From positions 1,860,001 through 1,924,000 of the forward strand of contig NZ_CP108080.1 in the NCBI RefSeq assembly GCF_036181745.1: 64,000 bases of DNA, in the 5' to 3' direction. A model generated the notes under the pieces. That model did no database searches. It had not been told where the DNA came from and saw only the letters and a list, made by a program, of their open reading frames with translations. The stretch is from Streptomyces sp. NBC_00259. Its GTDB lineage: Bacteria; Actinomycetota; Actinomycetes; Streptomycetales; Streptomycetaceae. Below, one piece after another: positions 1 through 8,810 of the stretch. The first letter of the stretch is position 1, and each line of letters begins with the position of its first letter. The position numbers and the translations under genes were made by a program.

Positions 1-167
1 CGGTCACCGGAGTGGCCACCCCGGTGCACCGGGGCCGCTCGACGGCCACGTACGAGATCGTGATCACCGACGAGCAGGACAAGCGGGTCTGCACGGCCCG
101 CCTGACCTGCATGCTGCGTGACGTCGGAGCCAAGGACGCCGAGCAGGTCCGGGGCGCTTCGGCCTGA
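1..167 (+). CDS. PaaI-like hotdog-fold thioesterase, C-terminal fragment
   Basis: The window opens inside this gene, read in frame from base 3 to a TGA at 165-167. The visible 54 residues (TPVHRGRSTATYEI, then TARLTCMLRD) form the last strands of a hotdog fold as in PaaI/YigI-type acyl-CoA thioesterases, where the HRGR stretch is typical. The catalytic N-terminal half lies outside the window, so the substrate cannot be inferred. It converges on the S15 peptidase gene. Confidence 0.7.
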   Translation, partial: VTGVATPVHRGRSTATYEIVITDEQDKRVCTARLTCMLRDVGAKDAEQVRGASA

Positions 168-209
168 CGGCCCGGCCCACCGGGCGCGGCCGACGGCCCA
201 ACCGCGCCC

Positions 210-259
210 GGCTGACGGCCCTCACGTACGCGCGCGGCTGACGGCCCGCACGTACGCGC
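210..259. repeat. 24-bp direct repeat between convergent genes
   Basis: Two copies of GGCTGACGGCCC(T/G)CACGTACGCGC at 210-233 and 236-259 differ at one base. A weaker GACGGCCC echo lies on each side. They fill the short space between the thioesterase and peptidase stop codons. Their function is unknown. Confidence 0.6.
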
Positions 260-270
260 TGCCGACGGCC

Positions 271-2190
271 CTAGCGGGCGACCGGCAGGGTGACGCTGCT
301 GATCCCGGTCCGGACGGACAGTTCCGTCCCGGCCGGGTACCGGAGGGTGTAGTCGTGGTCGGTCGAGATCAGCACGACACCGAGCCGGTGCCCCTTCCTG
401 AAGACGTGCTCCTGCGGCTGCATCCCCCACGTCAGGTGGTACTCGCGGCCTTCGACGGTCTTGCTCTCCCGCTCGAGCGAGTAGCGGTTGCGGATGTCCA
501 GCCAGCCGCGCGACACGATCTTGAAGTCGGCGGTCTCGGTCCGGTGCCTGGTCCGGTAGGCGCACCCGGTGTCACCGGGGATGCCCTCTCCGTAGCAGAC
601 GAGCTGCGAGGTGTCCGTGACGGTGCCGGCGGTGGCGCGGGTGTCGGTGCCGTAGTCGACGAGCAACGCGGTCACATACGGTGAGGAACCGGCGAGTGAC
701 GCCCGTACCGACATCTTCGGCACGCCGTTGACGCGCAGGTCCTTCGGGAGCGGCCCCGTGGAGTACACGAGCCGGTCCGCCCGGGGTGTGCCGGGGTCGG
801 CGACCAGCTGCTCGGCGGTGACGGTCCGCCCGGCGTCGGTCATCGTCTGCCGCACCGGCCGGCCGGGGAGCGGCGAGAGCCCGTCGGCGTTCAGCCGCAG
901 GGTCAGGTCCCGGGTGGAACGGTCCGGCCAGTCCCGCTGCTGCCGCCAGCTGAAGTCGGCCTGCTCGACATCGACTCGGGGCGCGGTCGTCGCCCCGTTG
1001 TCCAGCCCGTAGAGCCAGTGGTCGAACCACTGGTGCAGCTGGTCCAGCCACTCCTCCATGCGCAGCGGCATCGGATTGCTGTGGCCCGCCTGGTGCAGCC
1101 AGAGCTTGCGCGGCACGTCGTGGCGCTTCAGCGCCTCCCACAACTGCCCGAAGTGCTGCGTCTTCACGTTCCAGTCGTTGCCGCCGTGGACGACGAAGAC
1201 CCCGGCCTTGATCCTGCGTACGTCCTTCAGATAGTCCCGCTCCTTCCAGAAGCGGGTGAAGTCACCGGTGACCCGGTCCTGTTCGGCGGTCAGCCGGTCC
1301 AGCACGGGCTTGCAGATCTCCCGGTCGGCGCGGCTGTAGACGGCTTTCGCGAGGACGTCGGTGTCCTCGCCCTGGTAGCCGCCCGGCGCCACCACCCCGC
1401 CGCCGGCGCGGTAGTAGTCGTACCAGGAGGAGATCCCGGAGATGGGCACGATGGCCTTGAGGCCCTCGACTCCCGTCGTGGCCACGGCCGTCGGCAGTGT
1501 GCCGTTGTACGAGATGCCCATCATGGCCGTGTCACCGGTCGACCAGCCGGCGGAGACCGGCGTGCCGTCCGGGTCCCAGCCCCGGGCGCGGCCGTTCAGC
1601 CAGTCGACGGCGGCCTTCGCGCCGAGGGTCTCGTTGCGGCCGCCGGAGGTGGGGCAGCCGGTGGAGCCCCCGGTGCCGAGGCTGTCCAGCTGCGCGACCG
1701 CGTAGCCGCGGGGCAGGAAGTAGTTGTCGGTGTACCCCGACCAGGTGACGGAGGGGCCGACGAGTCCGGGGACCCGCTCCCCCGCCGCGAGCCGCCTGCC
1801 CGCGGGAAGGCCGTCCTCGTCCACGTCGACGTTGTGGAAGGGGACGTCGTCGATGCCCGCCCAGTACGGGCTCGCCTCGACGATCGTGGCGACCCGAAGG
1901 CCCGCGTCCGTCTCCTTCGGCCGCAGGATCCGCATCCGGACCGTGTCCCGGCGGCCGTCGCCGTCACTGTCCACCTCGGTCTCGATGTCGACCTGTTGAT
2001 GAATCGCCTCGGCGCGCGAGAAGACCGGCTGGGTCCGGTCGCCGACGACGGACAGCGCGGGCGTCCCGGCCTGCGCCGCCGGCACGGGCAGCGCCGTCAG
2101 CAGGACGGCGGCCAGAGCCGCCGTACCCCATCTCCGTACCGTACGGACACGGGTCCGGTGGGCCGTGCGCATGCGGGTGGGTCTCGCCAT
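271..2190 (-). CDS. Secreted S15-family Xaa-Pro dipeptidyl-peptidase-like hydrolase
   Basis: Predicted 639-residue exported serine peptidase of the X-Pro dipeptidyl-peptidase (S15/CocE) family, which removes Xaa-Pro dipeptides from peptide N-termini. The start at 2190 is chosen because AGGAGG lies about 7 nt upstream and an Arg-rich, hydrophobic, Ala-x-Ala signal peptide follows. The nucleophile motif GISYNG places Ser227; the catalytic His is His370 in AGHSN. The C-terminal third looks like the jelly-roll domain of this family. It is divergent from the small lipoprotein gene at 2404. Family assignment is firm; exact specificity is inferred, since cocaine-esterase-like acylases share the fold. 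Confidence 0.85.
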   Translation of the reverse strand: MARPTRMRTAHRTRVRTVRRWGTAALAAVLLTALPVPAAQAGTPALSVVGDRTQPVFSRAEAIHQQVDIETEVDSDGDGRRDTVRMRILRPKETDAGLRVATIVEASPYWAGIDDVPFHNVDVDEDGLPAGRRLAAGERVPGLVGPSVTWSGYTDNYFLPRGYAVAQLDSLGTGGSTGCPTSGGRNETLGAKAAVDWLNGRARGWDPDGTPVSAGWSTGDTAMMGISYNGTLPTAVATTGVEGLKAIVPISGISSWYDYYRAGGGVVAPGGYQGEDTDVLAKAVYSRADREICKPVLDRLTAEQDRVTGDFTRFWKERDYLKDVRRIKAGVFVVHGGNDWNVKTQHFGQLWEALKRHDVPRKLWLHQAGHSNPMPLRMEEWLDQLHQWFDHWLYGLDNGATTAPRVDVEQADFSWRQQRDWPDRSTRDLTLRLNADGLSPLPGRPVRQTMTDAGRTVTAEQLVADPGTPRADRLVYSTGPLPKDLRVNGVPKMSVRASLAGSSPYVTALLVDYGTDTRATAGTVTDTSQLVCYGEGIPGDTGCAYRTRHRTETADFKIVSRGWLDIRNRYSLERESKTVEGREYHLTWGMQPQEHVFRKGHRLGVVLISTDHDYTLRYPAGTELSVRTGISSVTLPVAR

Positions 2191-2403
2191 CGTGTCTGCC
2201 TCCTGGGCCGGATGGATCCGCGACGGGTGATGAGCACGCGGGAAGCGCACGCACATTCCATCGCTTGCGCATCAGGCGCACCAGAGCGCAACTGCCGCCC
2301 GGTCGGGCCTTCTTGCCGCACGGGCCATTCCTCGGCACACACGGCAACCCCCGTTCCGCACCGCCCGTTGCCGGACCCGTGGGGGCGGGTCTAGCTTCGG
2401 CAC

Positions 2404-2814
2404 ATGACGACCGGTGCGCCGCCGCCTCACCTGCGGTGCACCCTTCTGCGCGCCGTCGTGGCGGCCGCCGCGCTGGCGGTCGGCGCGGCCGGCTGCGCGG
2501 ATCACGACGCCGGGACGGCCCCCCGGCCGGCTCCCTCGCCACGGACCACCTCACCCCAGCAGTTGTGCACGACCCTCGTCACCCGGTGGGCGCAGCAGCT
2601 CCTCGCCGACGGTGGCAGCGGCTACGGCGACTACCAGTCGATGGGCCTGTCCAACGGCCAGTACGAGATCCTGCGCGCCGTCCTCGACGCCGCCCGCACC
2701 GAGGAACAACGCAACGGACCGGCGTCCGCACGACAGTTGATCGACCATCAGACCGCCCGGCGTTGTACGGAGCGCTACCGCGAAGGCGTTCCCACGGGCG
2801 GGCCGTGGCAATGA
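2404..2814 (+). CDS. Small putative lipoprotein of unknown function
   Basis: Predicted 136 residues. The N-terminus is a lipoprotein signal: a hydrophobic Ala/Val run ending in a GAAGC lipobox with Cys near residue 31, then a Pro/Thr/Ser-rich spacer. The mature part is short and helical, with a second and third Cys (LCTTL and RRCTE) that could form a disulfide. I do not recognise the family. Its stop overlaps the start of the next gene (ATGA at 2811-2814), so the two are probably translated together. Confidence 0.75.
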   Translation: MTTGAPPPHLRCTLLRAVVAAAALAVGAAGCADHDAGTAPRPAPSPRTTSPQQLCTTLVTRWAQQLLADGGSGYGDYQSMGLSNGQYEILRAVLDAARTEEQRNGPASARQLIDHQTARRCTERYREGVPTGGPWQ

Positions 2815-3413
2815 GCGGCGTCGGCCCCGTGGAGCCCGGAGAGTCCACGTACGCGGCGGAGCCCCCCGCCCCGGCTCCGCACCGCGCACCGGCCGGGAAG
2901 TGGACGGAGTTCGCCACACACCACCGGCGGGTGCTGACCGTCGTCCTCGTGGTCCTCGCCGTCGCCGCCGGCTCCGCATACCTCTACGCGACGCGCCCTC
3001 GCCCCGATCCCGGCCCCTGGCCCGCTCAGGCGGTTTCCGTGACGTACGCGGGCGCCGGACCGGCAGCCGTCCACCCCGGGGGGTCATTCCGCTTCTCGGT
3101 GGAAATCACGGCAGGCGCGGGGCCACCCGTCACGGTCGAGAGCATCCGCCAGCCGTCCGCGGCCCTGCACCTCACCGCGTCCCCGAATCCTCCTTTTACG
3201 GTGAAAACCGGCTCCACCCGCACCGCAGTGATCACCATCCATGTGGACGACTGCGAAAAAGCACCCCGAAATGCCGGGCTCCCTTTCCTGGATGTAACGC
3301 TCCGTAATGCCCGCGCAAAACAGGACCAGAGTTTCATCCTCGGCGACCGCTACGCGCGGGACCTGTCCCGGGCCGTGGCCGACTACTGCGAGCGACCACC
3401 ACGCCTGTCATGA
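2811..3413 (+). CDS. Single-pass membrane protein with extracytoplasmic beta-rich domain
   Basis: Predicted 200 residues, translationally coupled to the lipoprotein gene by ATGA. It has a Pro/Ala-rich cytoplasmic N-terminus (about 1-38), one transmembrane helix (about 40-60, VLTVVLVVLAVAAGSAYLYA), then an outside domain of alternating beta-type segments with two Cys (DDCEK and DYCER) that may be disulfide-bonded. No enzymatic motif is visible. Coupling suggests it works with the lipoprotein at the cell surface; the role is unknown. Confidence 0.75.
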   Translation: MSGVGPVEPGESTYAAEPPAPAPHRAPAGKWTEFATHHRRVLTVVLVVLAVAAGSAYLYATRPRPDPGPWPAQAVSVTYAGAGPAAVHPGGSFRFSVEITAGAGPPVTVESIRQPSAALHLTASPNPPFTVKTGSTRTAVITIHVDDCEKAPRNAGLPFLDVTLRNARAKQDQSFILGDRYARDLSRAVADYCERPPRLS

Positions 3414-3624
3414 CCAAAATAGGGAAACAGTCATGCACCCCATGCCGCAAATCCGTTCGGGATAACAAGAGCGTCACAGCATCGGCCGAGCGGTGCGGAA
3501 TTCCCATTTACCCGCTTAGAGTCACGGCCAGTCACCGCGCCACCGGATTCCTTGCCAGCGAGGTTCCAGCGCTCGACTCGGCGCTCCACGAGGGGGTTGC
3601 CGTGCCAGGTGAAAGGACCAAATC

Positions 3625-4863
3625 GTGCGTCAACGTTCGCTCATAGCCATAACCGCAGCACTTGCCGCGGGGGCACTCACCCTTACCGCCTGTGGCTCGC
3701 GCGACGACAAGGGCGGGGACTCGACGGCCGGTGGCGACACCACCGTGGTCATCGGGATAGACGCGCCGCTTACCGGCGACCTCTCCGCTCTGGGTCTCGG
3801 CATCAAGAACTCCGTGGACCTCGCGGCCAAGCAGGCCAACGAGAAGAAGTACGTCAAGGGCGTCACCTTCAAGGTCGAGGCGCTCGACGACCAGGCGCAG
3901 CCCTCCTCGGGCCAGCAGAACGCCACCAAGCTCGTCGCCAACAAGGACGTGCTCGGCGTCGTCGGCCCGCTGAACTCCTCCGTCGCCGAGTCGATGCAGA
4001 AGGTCTTCGACGACGCGAAGCTCGTCGAGGTCTCCCCCGCCAACACCAACCCGGCCCTGACCCAGGGTGCGGACTGGAACAGCGGCACCAAGAAGCGCCC
4101 GTACAACTCGTACTTCCGTACGGCCACCACGGACGCCATCCAGGGCCCCTTCGCCGCGCAGTACCTCTTCAACGACGCCAAGAAGAAGAAGGTCTTCGTC
4201 GTCGACGACAAGAAGACCTACGGCGCCGGCCTCGCGGCCACCTTCAAGGCCGAGTTCACCAAGCTCGGCGGCAAGGTCGCCGGCGAGGACCACGTGAACC
4301 CGGAGACGAAGGACTTCTCCGCGGTCGCCACCAAGATCAAGAACTCGGGTGCCGACGTCGTCTACTACGGCGGCGAGTACCCCGCGGCCGGCCCGCTGAG
4401 CAAGCAGATCAAGAAGGCCGGCGCCAAGATCCCGCTGGTCGGCGGTGACGGCATCTACAGCGCCGAGTTCATCAAGCTCTCCGGCAAGGAGGGTGAGGGC
4501 GACCTCGCCACCTCCGTCGGCGCGCCCGTCGAGACCCTGCCGTCCGCCAAGGAGTTCGTCGCGAACTACGAGAAGGCCGGCTACAAGGAGGCCTACGAGG
4601 CGTACGGCGGCTACTCCTACGACTCGGCCTGGTCGATCATCGAGGCCGTGAAGAAGGTCGTCGACGACAACGGCGGCAAGCTTCCCGAGTCCAAGGACGC
4701 CCGCGCCAAGGTCCTCGAGGCCATGAAGGGTGTCTCCTTCGACGGTGTGACCGGCAAGGTCTCCTTCGACGAGTTCGGTGACGCCACCAACAAGCAGCTC
4801 ACCGTGTACCAGTACAAGGGCGGCGCCTGGGCTGCCGTCAAGTCCGGTACGTTCACCGGCTGA
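3625..4863 (+). CDS. livJ: Branched-chain amino-acid ABC transporter, substrate-binding lipoprotein
   Basis: Predicted 412 residues, the periplasmic-type binding protein for Leu/Ile/Val-type uptake. The GTG start at 3625 has GAAAGGA 7-8 nt upstream. The signal peptide ends in LTACG, so mature Cys is lipidated and the protein is membrane-anchored. The body is the type I binding fold of LivJ/LivK proteins (VVIGIDAPLTGDLSALG near the N-terminus, VVGPLNSSVAES, DDKKTYGAG). It is the first gene of livJHMGF and is separated from livH by a stem-loop that could lower downstream expression. The exact amino-acid preference is not visible. Confidence 0.92.
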   Translation: MRQRSLIAITAALAAGALTLTACGSRDDKGGDSTAGGDTTVVIGIDAPLTGDLSALGLGIKNSVDLAAKQANEKKYVKGVTFKVEALDDQAQPSSGQQNATKLVANKDVLGVVGPLNSSVAESMQKVFDDAKLVEVSPANTNPALTQGADWNSGTKKRPYNSYFRTATTDAIQGPFAAQYLFNDAKKKKVFVVDDKKTYGAGLAATFKAEFTKLGGKVAGEDHVNPETKDFSAVATKIKNSGADVVYYGGEYPAAGPLSKQIKKAGAKIPLVGGDGIYSAEFIKLSGKEGEGDLATSVGAPVETLPSAKEFVANYEKAGYKEAYEAYGGYSYDSAWSIIEAVKKVVDDNGGKLPESKDARAKVLEAMKGVSFDGVTGKVSFDEFGDATNKQLTVYQYKGGAWAAVKSGTFTG

Positions 4864-4890
4864 TCTCCACTCCGCATCACATGCATGGCC

Positions 4891-4920
4891 GCGCGGGGCG
4901 CTGCACCAAGCGCCCCGCGC
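4891..4920 (+). promoter_or_regulatory. Intercistronic stem-loop between livJ and livH
   Basis: A perfect 12-bp inverted repeat (GCGCGGGGCGCT at 4891-4902 with its complement at 4909-4920) has a 6-nt loop and no following U-run. Its position after the binding-protein gene and before the permease genes fits a partial terminator or a 3'-end stabiliser that makes the binding protein more abundant than the membrane parts. Confidence 0.7.
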
Positions 4921-4957
4921 GGTGTCATATCCGGCGAAAGACTTCGGAGGACCTGCG

Positions 4958-5887
4958 GTGAACGAGCTGCCGCAACAGCTGGTCAACGGCCTGCTACTCG
5001 GATCGATGTACGGGCTGGTCGCCATCGGCTACACGATGGTCTATGGCATTGTCCAGCTCATCAACTTCGCCCACGGCGAGATCTTCATGACCGGAGGCTT
5101 CGGTGCTCTCACGGTCTGGCTGATGCTCCCCTCGGGCACCACCATGTGGGTGGCCCTGCCGCTCATGATCATCGGCGCGATCATCGTCGCCACCACCATC
5201 GCCGTCGGGGCAGAGCGCTTCGCATACCGGCCATTGCGCACCGCACCACGACTCGCGCCGCTCATCACAGCGATCGGTCTGTCACTCGCCCTGCAGCAGG
5301 CCGTATGGGCGTGGTACCCCGGAGCCAAGTCCTCCCTGACCTTCCCGGAGATCCCCGGCGGCCCCTTCCACCTGGGCAGCGTCACCATCCAGACCGGCGA
5401 CGTCTTCCTGCTGATCGCGGCCCCCATATCCATGGCCGTCCTGGGCTACTTCGTCATGAAGACCCGCACCGGACGCGGCATGCAGGCCACCGCACAGGAC
5501 CCTGACACCGCCAAGCTCATGGGCGTCAACACCGACCGCATCATCGTGGTCGCCTTCGCCCTCGGCGCCGCCTTCGCCGCCATCGGAGCCGTCGCCTACG
5601 GCCTCAAGTACGGCGAGGTCAACTTCAAGATGGGCTTCCTGCTCGGCCTCAAGGCCTTCACCGCAGCCGTACTCGGCGGCATCGGCAACATCTACGGCGC
5701 CATGATCGGCGGTCTCGTCCTCGGCATCGCCGAGACCATGGCCACCGCCTTCATCGCCGACGTCCCTGGCATGCAGCAGCTCGGCGGCCAGGCCTGGGCC
5801 GATGTCTGGGCGTTCGTACTCCTCATCCTCGTGCTGCTCTTCCGGCCTCAGGGTCTGCTGGGCGAGCGCGTGGCGGACAGGGCGTGA
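4958..5887 (+). CDS. livH: Branched-chain amino-acid ABC transporter permease LivH
   Basis: Predicted 309 residues with about eight hydrophobic membrane segments. It carries the LivH hallmark N-terminus (LVNGLLLGSMYGLVAIGYTMVYGI, here cut short, then INFAHGEIFM) and the coupling region around GRGMQATAQDPDTAKLMGVN that contacts the ATPases. GTG start at 4958, preceded by CGGAGGACC. It pairs with LivM to form the transmembrane pore. Its stop overlaps a possible GTG start of livM. Confidence 0.93.
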   Translation: MNELPQQLVNGLLLGSMYGLVAIGYTMVYGIVQLINFAHGEIFMTGGFGALTVWLMLPSGTTMWVALPLMIIGAIIVATTIAVGAERFAYRPLRTAPRLAPLITAIGLSLALQQAVWAWYPGAKSSLTFPEIPGGPFHLGSVTIQTGDVFLLIAAPISMAVLGYFVMKTRTGRGMQATAQDPDTAKLMGVNTDRIIVVAFALGAAFAAIGAVAYGLKYGEVNFKMGFLLGLKAFTAAVLGGIGNIYGAMIGGLVLGIAETMATAFIADVPGMQQLGGQAWADVWAFVLLILVLLFRPQGLLGERVADRA

Positions 5888-5892
5888 TCAAC

Positions 5893-7719
5893 ATGACTAC
5901 TGAGACCACCACCGCGGACACCCCGCGTACCCCCGCTGCCGAGACGAGCACCGGCCTCATCGCCCTGCCCCCGCGCATCGCACGGGCCACCGCCACCGCA
6001 GGCGGCGCCCTCACCGTCGTCTCCGCCTTCACCGCCTGGACCTGGACGTCCGCCTTCCCCGGCGACCTCACGGTCTACGGCTACCCCGGCGGCCTCCAGT
6101 GGCTCGTCCTCATCGGCGGCGCCCTCACCACCCTGTTCGGCCTCGCGTCGTACGGAGTCAAGGGCACCCGCTGGCTCGCCCCCGCCGGAGCCGACGCGGC
6201 CATCAAGGTCGCCGCCCTCGGCACCTTCGCCACCGCCTGGTACACGATCCTCGCGATCAGTACCCAGCTCGGCGGCCTCGTCAACCTCGAGCCGGGCGGC
6301 ATCCTGGCCGCAGTGGCCTCGCTCGCCGCACTCCTCGGCGCACTGGCCCTGCCCTTCGAACGGCCGGCCACCGAGCCCGCCGACCCCGAGGACACCGGCC
6401 CGGACCAGTTCAAGCACAACGCCGGCAACACGTGGACCGTCATCAAGGCCGCCTTCGCGACCGGCACCCTCACCCCGGCGCGCAAGCTCCCGGCCTACGC
6501 CGAGATCCTCATCCTCGCGGCCGCACTCGCACTCGGACTCGTCGTGTTCACCTACGGCATCGGCACCGAGTACGACGAGCTGTTCATCGGCTTCCTCATC
6601 ACCGCCTGCTTCGGATTCGCGGCCCTCAGCAAGTCCGGACTCGTCGCACGCCTCTCCGCGATCGCCGCACGCCACCGCAACGTGGCCATGGTCGGCGCCT
6701 TCGCCGCCGCAGCCGCCTTCCCCTTCACCCAGTCCGACGACCAGTACGCGACCATCGGCGTCAACATCCTGATCTTCGCCACCGTCGCCCTCGGCCTCAA
6801 CATCGTCGTCGGCCTCGTCGGCCTGCTCGACCTCGGATACGTCGCCTTCCTCGGCGTCGGCGCCTACGCCGCCGCCATGGTCTCCGGCTCCCCGTCGTCG
6901 CCGTTCGGCCTCCACCTGCCGTTCTGGGCCGCCATCCTCGTCGGCGCCGCCGCATCCATGGTCTTCGGCGTCCTCATCGGCGCCCCCACCCTGCGACTGC
7001 GCGGCGACTACCTCGCCATCGTGACGCTCGGCTTCGGTGAGATCTTCCGCATCGCCGTCAACAACATGGACGGGACCTCCGGCCCGGACATCACCAACGG
7101 CTCAAACGGCATCTCGTCGATCCCGAACCTCAACATGTTCGGCTTCGACTTCGGCGCCGAACACACCATCGCCGGCTTCACCATCGGCCGGTTCGCCAAC
7201 TACTTCCTGCTCATGCTGCTGATCACACTCGTCGTCGTGGTGGTCTTCCGCCGCAGCGCCGAGTCCCGCATCGGCCGCTCCTGGGTCGCCATCCGCGAGG
7301 ACGAGACCGCCGCCGAAGCCATGGGCATCAACGGCTTCCGCGTCAAGCTCGTCGCCTTCGCCCTCGGCGCCGCGCTCGCCGGTCTCGCCGGCGCCGTCCA
7401 GGCCCACGTCACCTACACCGTGACGCCCGAGCAGTACCAGTTCGCCCACGTCGTCCCGCCCAACTCCGCCTTCCTGCTCGCCGCGGTCGTCCTCGGCGGT
7501 ATGGGCACGATCAGCGGACCGCTCGTCGGCGGCGCCCTCCTCTACCTCATCCCGAACAAGCTCCAGTTCATGGGTGAGTACCAGCTCTTCGCCTTCGGTG
7601 TCGCGCTCATCCTCCTGATGCGCTTCCGCCCCGAGGGCCTCATCCCCAACCGTCGCCGCCAGCTCGAGTTCCACGAGAACGAGGAAGCGCCCGCCACCCT
7701 CACCAAGGCAGGTGCCTGA
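5893..7719 (+). CDS. livM: Branched-chain amino-acid ABC transporter permease LivM with N-terminal membrane extension
   Basis: Predicted 608 residues from ATG 5893, chosen because GGACAGGG lies 10 nt upstream; a GTG at 5884 overlapping the livH stop is the alternative. Typical LivM is about 300-420 residues. Here roughly the first 280 form extra hydrophobic segments and a linker, and the conserved LivM core follows (LNIVVGLVGLLDLGYVAFLG, then TLRLRGDYLAIVTLGFGEI and the EAA-like loop IREDETAAEAMGIN). Such N-terminal extensions are known in actinobacterial LivM proteins. It forms the channel with LivH. Confidence 0.92.
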   Translation: MTTETTTADTPRTPAAETSTGLIALPPRIARATATAGGALTVVSAFTAWTWTSAFPGDLTVYGYPGGLQWLVLIGGALTTLFGLASYGVKGTRWLAPAGADAAIKVAALGTFATAWYTILAISTQLGGLVNLEPGGILAAVASLAALLGALALPFERPATEPADPEDTGPDQFKHNAGNTWTVIKAAFATGTLTPARKLPAYAEILILAAALALGLVVFTYGIGTEYDELFIGFLITACFGFAALSKSGLVARLSAIAARHRNVAMVGAFAAAAAFPFTQSDDQYATIGVNILIFATVALGLNIVVGLVGLLDLGYVAFLGVGAYAAAMVSGSPSSPFGLHLPFWAAILVGAAASMVFGVLIGAPTLRLRGDYLAIVTLGFGEIFRIAVNNMDGTSGPDITNGSNGISSIPNLNMFGFDFGAEHTIAGFTIGRFANYFLLMLLITLVVVVVFRRSAESRIGRSWVAIREDETAAEAMGINGFRVKLVAFALGAALAGLAGAVQAHVTYTVTPEQYQFAHVVPPNSAFLLAAVVLGGMGTISGPLVGGALLYLIPNKLQFMGEYQLFAFGVALILLMRFRPEGLIPNRRRQLEFHENEEAPATLTKAGA

Positions 7720-7721
7720 AC

Positions 7722-8810
7722 ATGACCACAGACACCACCACGAAGACGACCGCCCCGACGCCGACCGGCGAGACGGTCCTCGACGCACGAGGCGTCACGA
7801 TGCGCTTCGGCGGCCTCACCGCCGTACGCTCCGTCGACCTCACCGTGAACAGCGGCGAGATCGTCGGTCTCATCGGCCCCAACGGTGCCGGCAAGACCAC
7901 CTTCTTCAACTGCCTCACCGGCCTCTACATCCCCACCGAGGGCGAGGTCCGGTACAAGGGCACGGTGCTGCCTCCGAAGTCCTTCAAGGTCACGGCCGCC
8001 GGCATCGCCCGGACGTTCCAGAACATCCGGCTCTTCAACAACATGACCGTGCTGGAGAACGTCCTCGTCGGCCGCCACACCCGCACCAAGGAAGGCCTCT
8101 GGTCCGCCCTGCTGCGCGGCCCCGGCTTCCACAAGGCCGAAGCCGCCTCCCGCGAACGGGCCATGGAACTCCTGGAGTTCATCGGCCTCGCCGGCAAGGC
8201 GGAACACCTCGCCCGCAACCTGCCGTACGGCGAACAGCGCAAGCTCGAGATCGCCCGCGCGCTCGCCAGCGAGCCCGGACTGCTCCTCCTCGACGAGCCC
8301 ACCGCCGGCATGAACCCGCAGGAGACCCGCGCCGCCGAAGAACTCATCTTCGCCATCCGCGACCAGGGCATCGCCGTCCTCGTCATCGAGCACGACATGC
8401 GGTTCATCATGAACCTCTGCGACCGCGTGGCCGTCCTCGTCCAAGGCGAGAAGCTCATCGAGGGCGACAGCGCCACCGTCCAGAGCGACGAGCGCGTCAT
8501 CGCCGCCTACCTCGGCGAGCCCTTCGAGGGCGAACCCGGCGAGGCGGAGGCCGCGGAGGTCGCCGAGGCCGAAGCAGCCGCAGAGGCGGCCGCGGCGGCC
8601 GAGCGCGGGACGGACTCCACCGAGGAGCCCACCGACGCCACGGCCGAGGCCGACGACTCGTCCGAGACCGAAGCGGACGACTCGGCGGACGACGAGGACG
8701 AGAACGACACCGACGCGCCGGACCCCGCACAGGACGACGCGCCGGAGCCCACCACCGACGCCGACAACGACGCCGACAAGGCCTCCGGTTCCGGCAAGGA
8801 GAACGACTGA
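7722..8810 (+). CDS. livG: Branched-chain amino-acid ABC transporter ATPase LivG with long acidic tail
   Basis: Predicted 362 residues. Residues 1-263 are a normal LivG ATPase: Walker A GPNGAGKT at 52-59, the family-specific signature YGEQRKLEIARAL, Walker B LLLLDEPTAGMNP, and the H-loop VIEHDM. The last 99 residues or so are not part of the family fold: an Ala/Glu-rich stretch, then an Asp/Glu/Thr/Ser/Pro-rich, strongly acidic, low-complexity tail. LivG proteins are usually about 255-290 residues. The reading frame is intact up to the livF start, so the tail is probably translated. Its TGA overlaps livF by one base (TGATG). Confidence 0.92.
   Translation: MTTDTTTKTTAPTPTGETVLDARGVTMRFGGLTAVRSVDLTVNSGEIVGLIGPNGAGKTTFFNCLTGLYIPTEGEVRYKGTVLPPKSFKVTAAGIARTFQNIRLFNNMTVLENVLVGRHTRTKEGLWSALLRGPGFHKAEAASRERAMELLEFIGLAGKAEHLARNLPYGEQRKLEIARALASEPGLLLLDEPTAGMNPQETRAAEELIFAIRDQGIAVLVIEHDMRFIMNLCDRVAVLVQGEKLIEGDSATVQSDERVIAAYLGEPFEGEPGEAEAAEVAEAEAAAEAAAAAERGTDSTEEPTDATAEADDSSETEADDSADDEDENDTDAPDPAQDDAPEPTTDADNDADKASGSGKEND

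Noticed and set aside
3410..3646. Possible 78-residue gene after the membrane protein, in ATGA overlap with it
   Set aside because: Low GC in third positions and overlap with the livJ start and ribosome-binding site; it is better read as the livJ upstream region.
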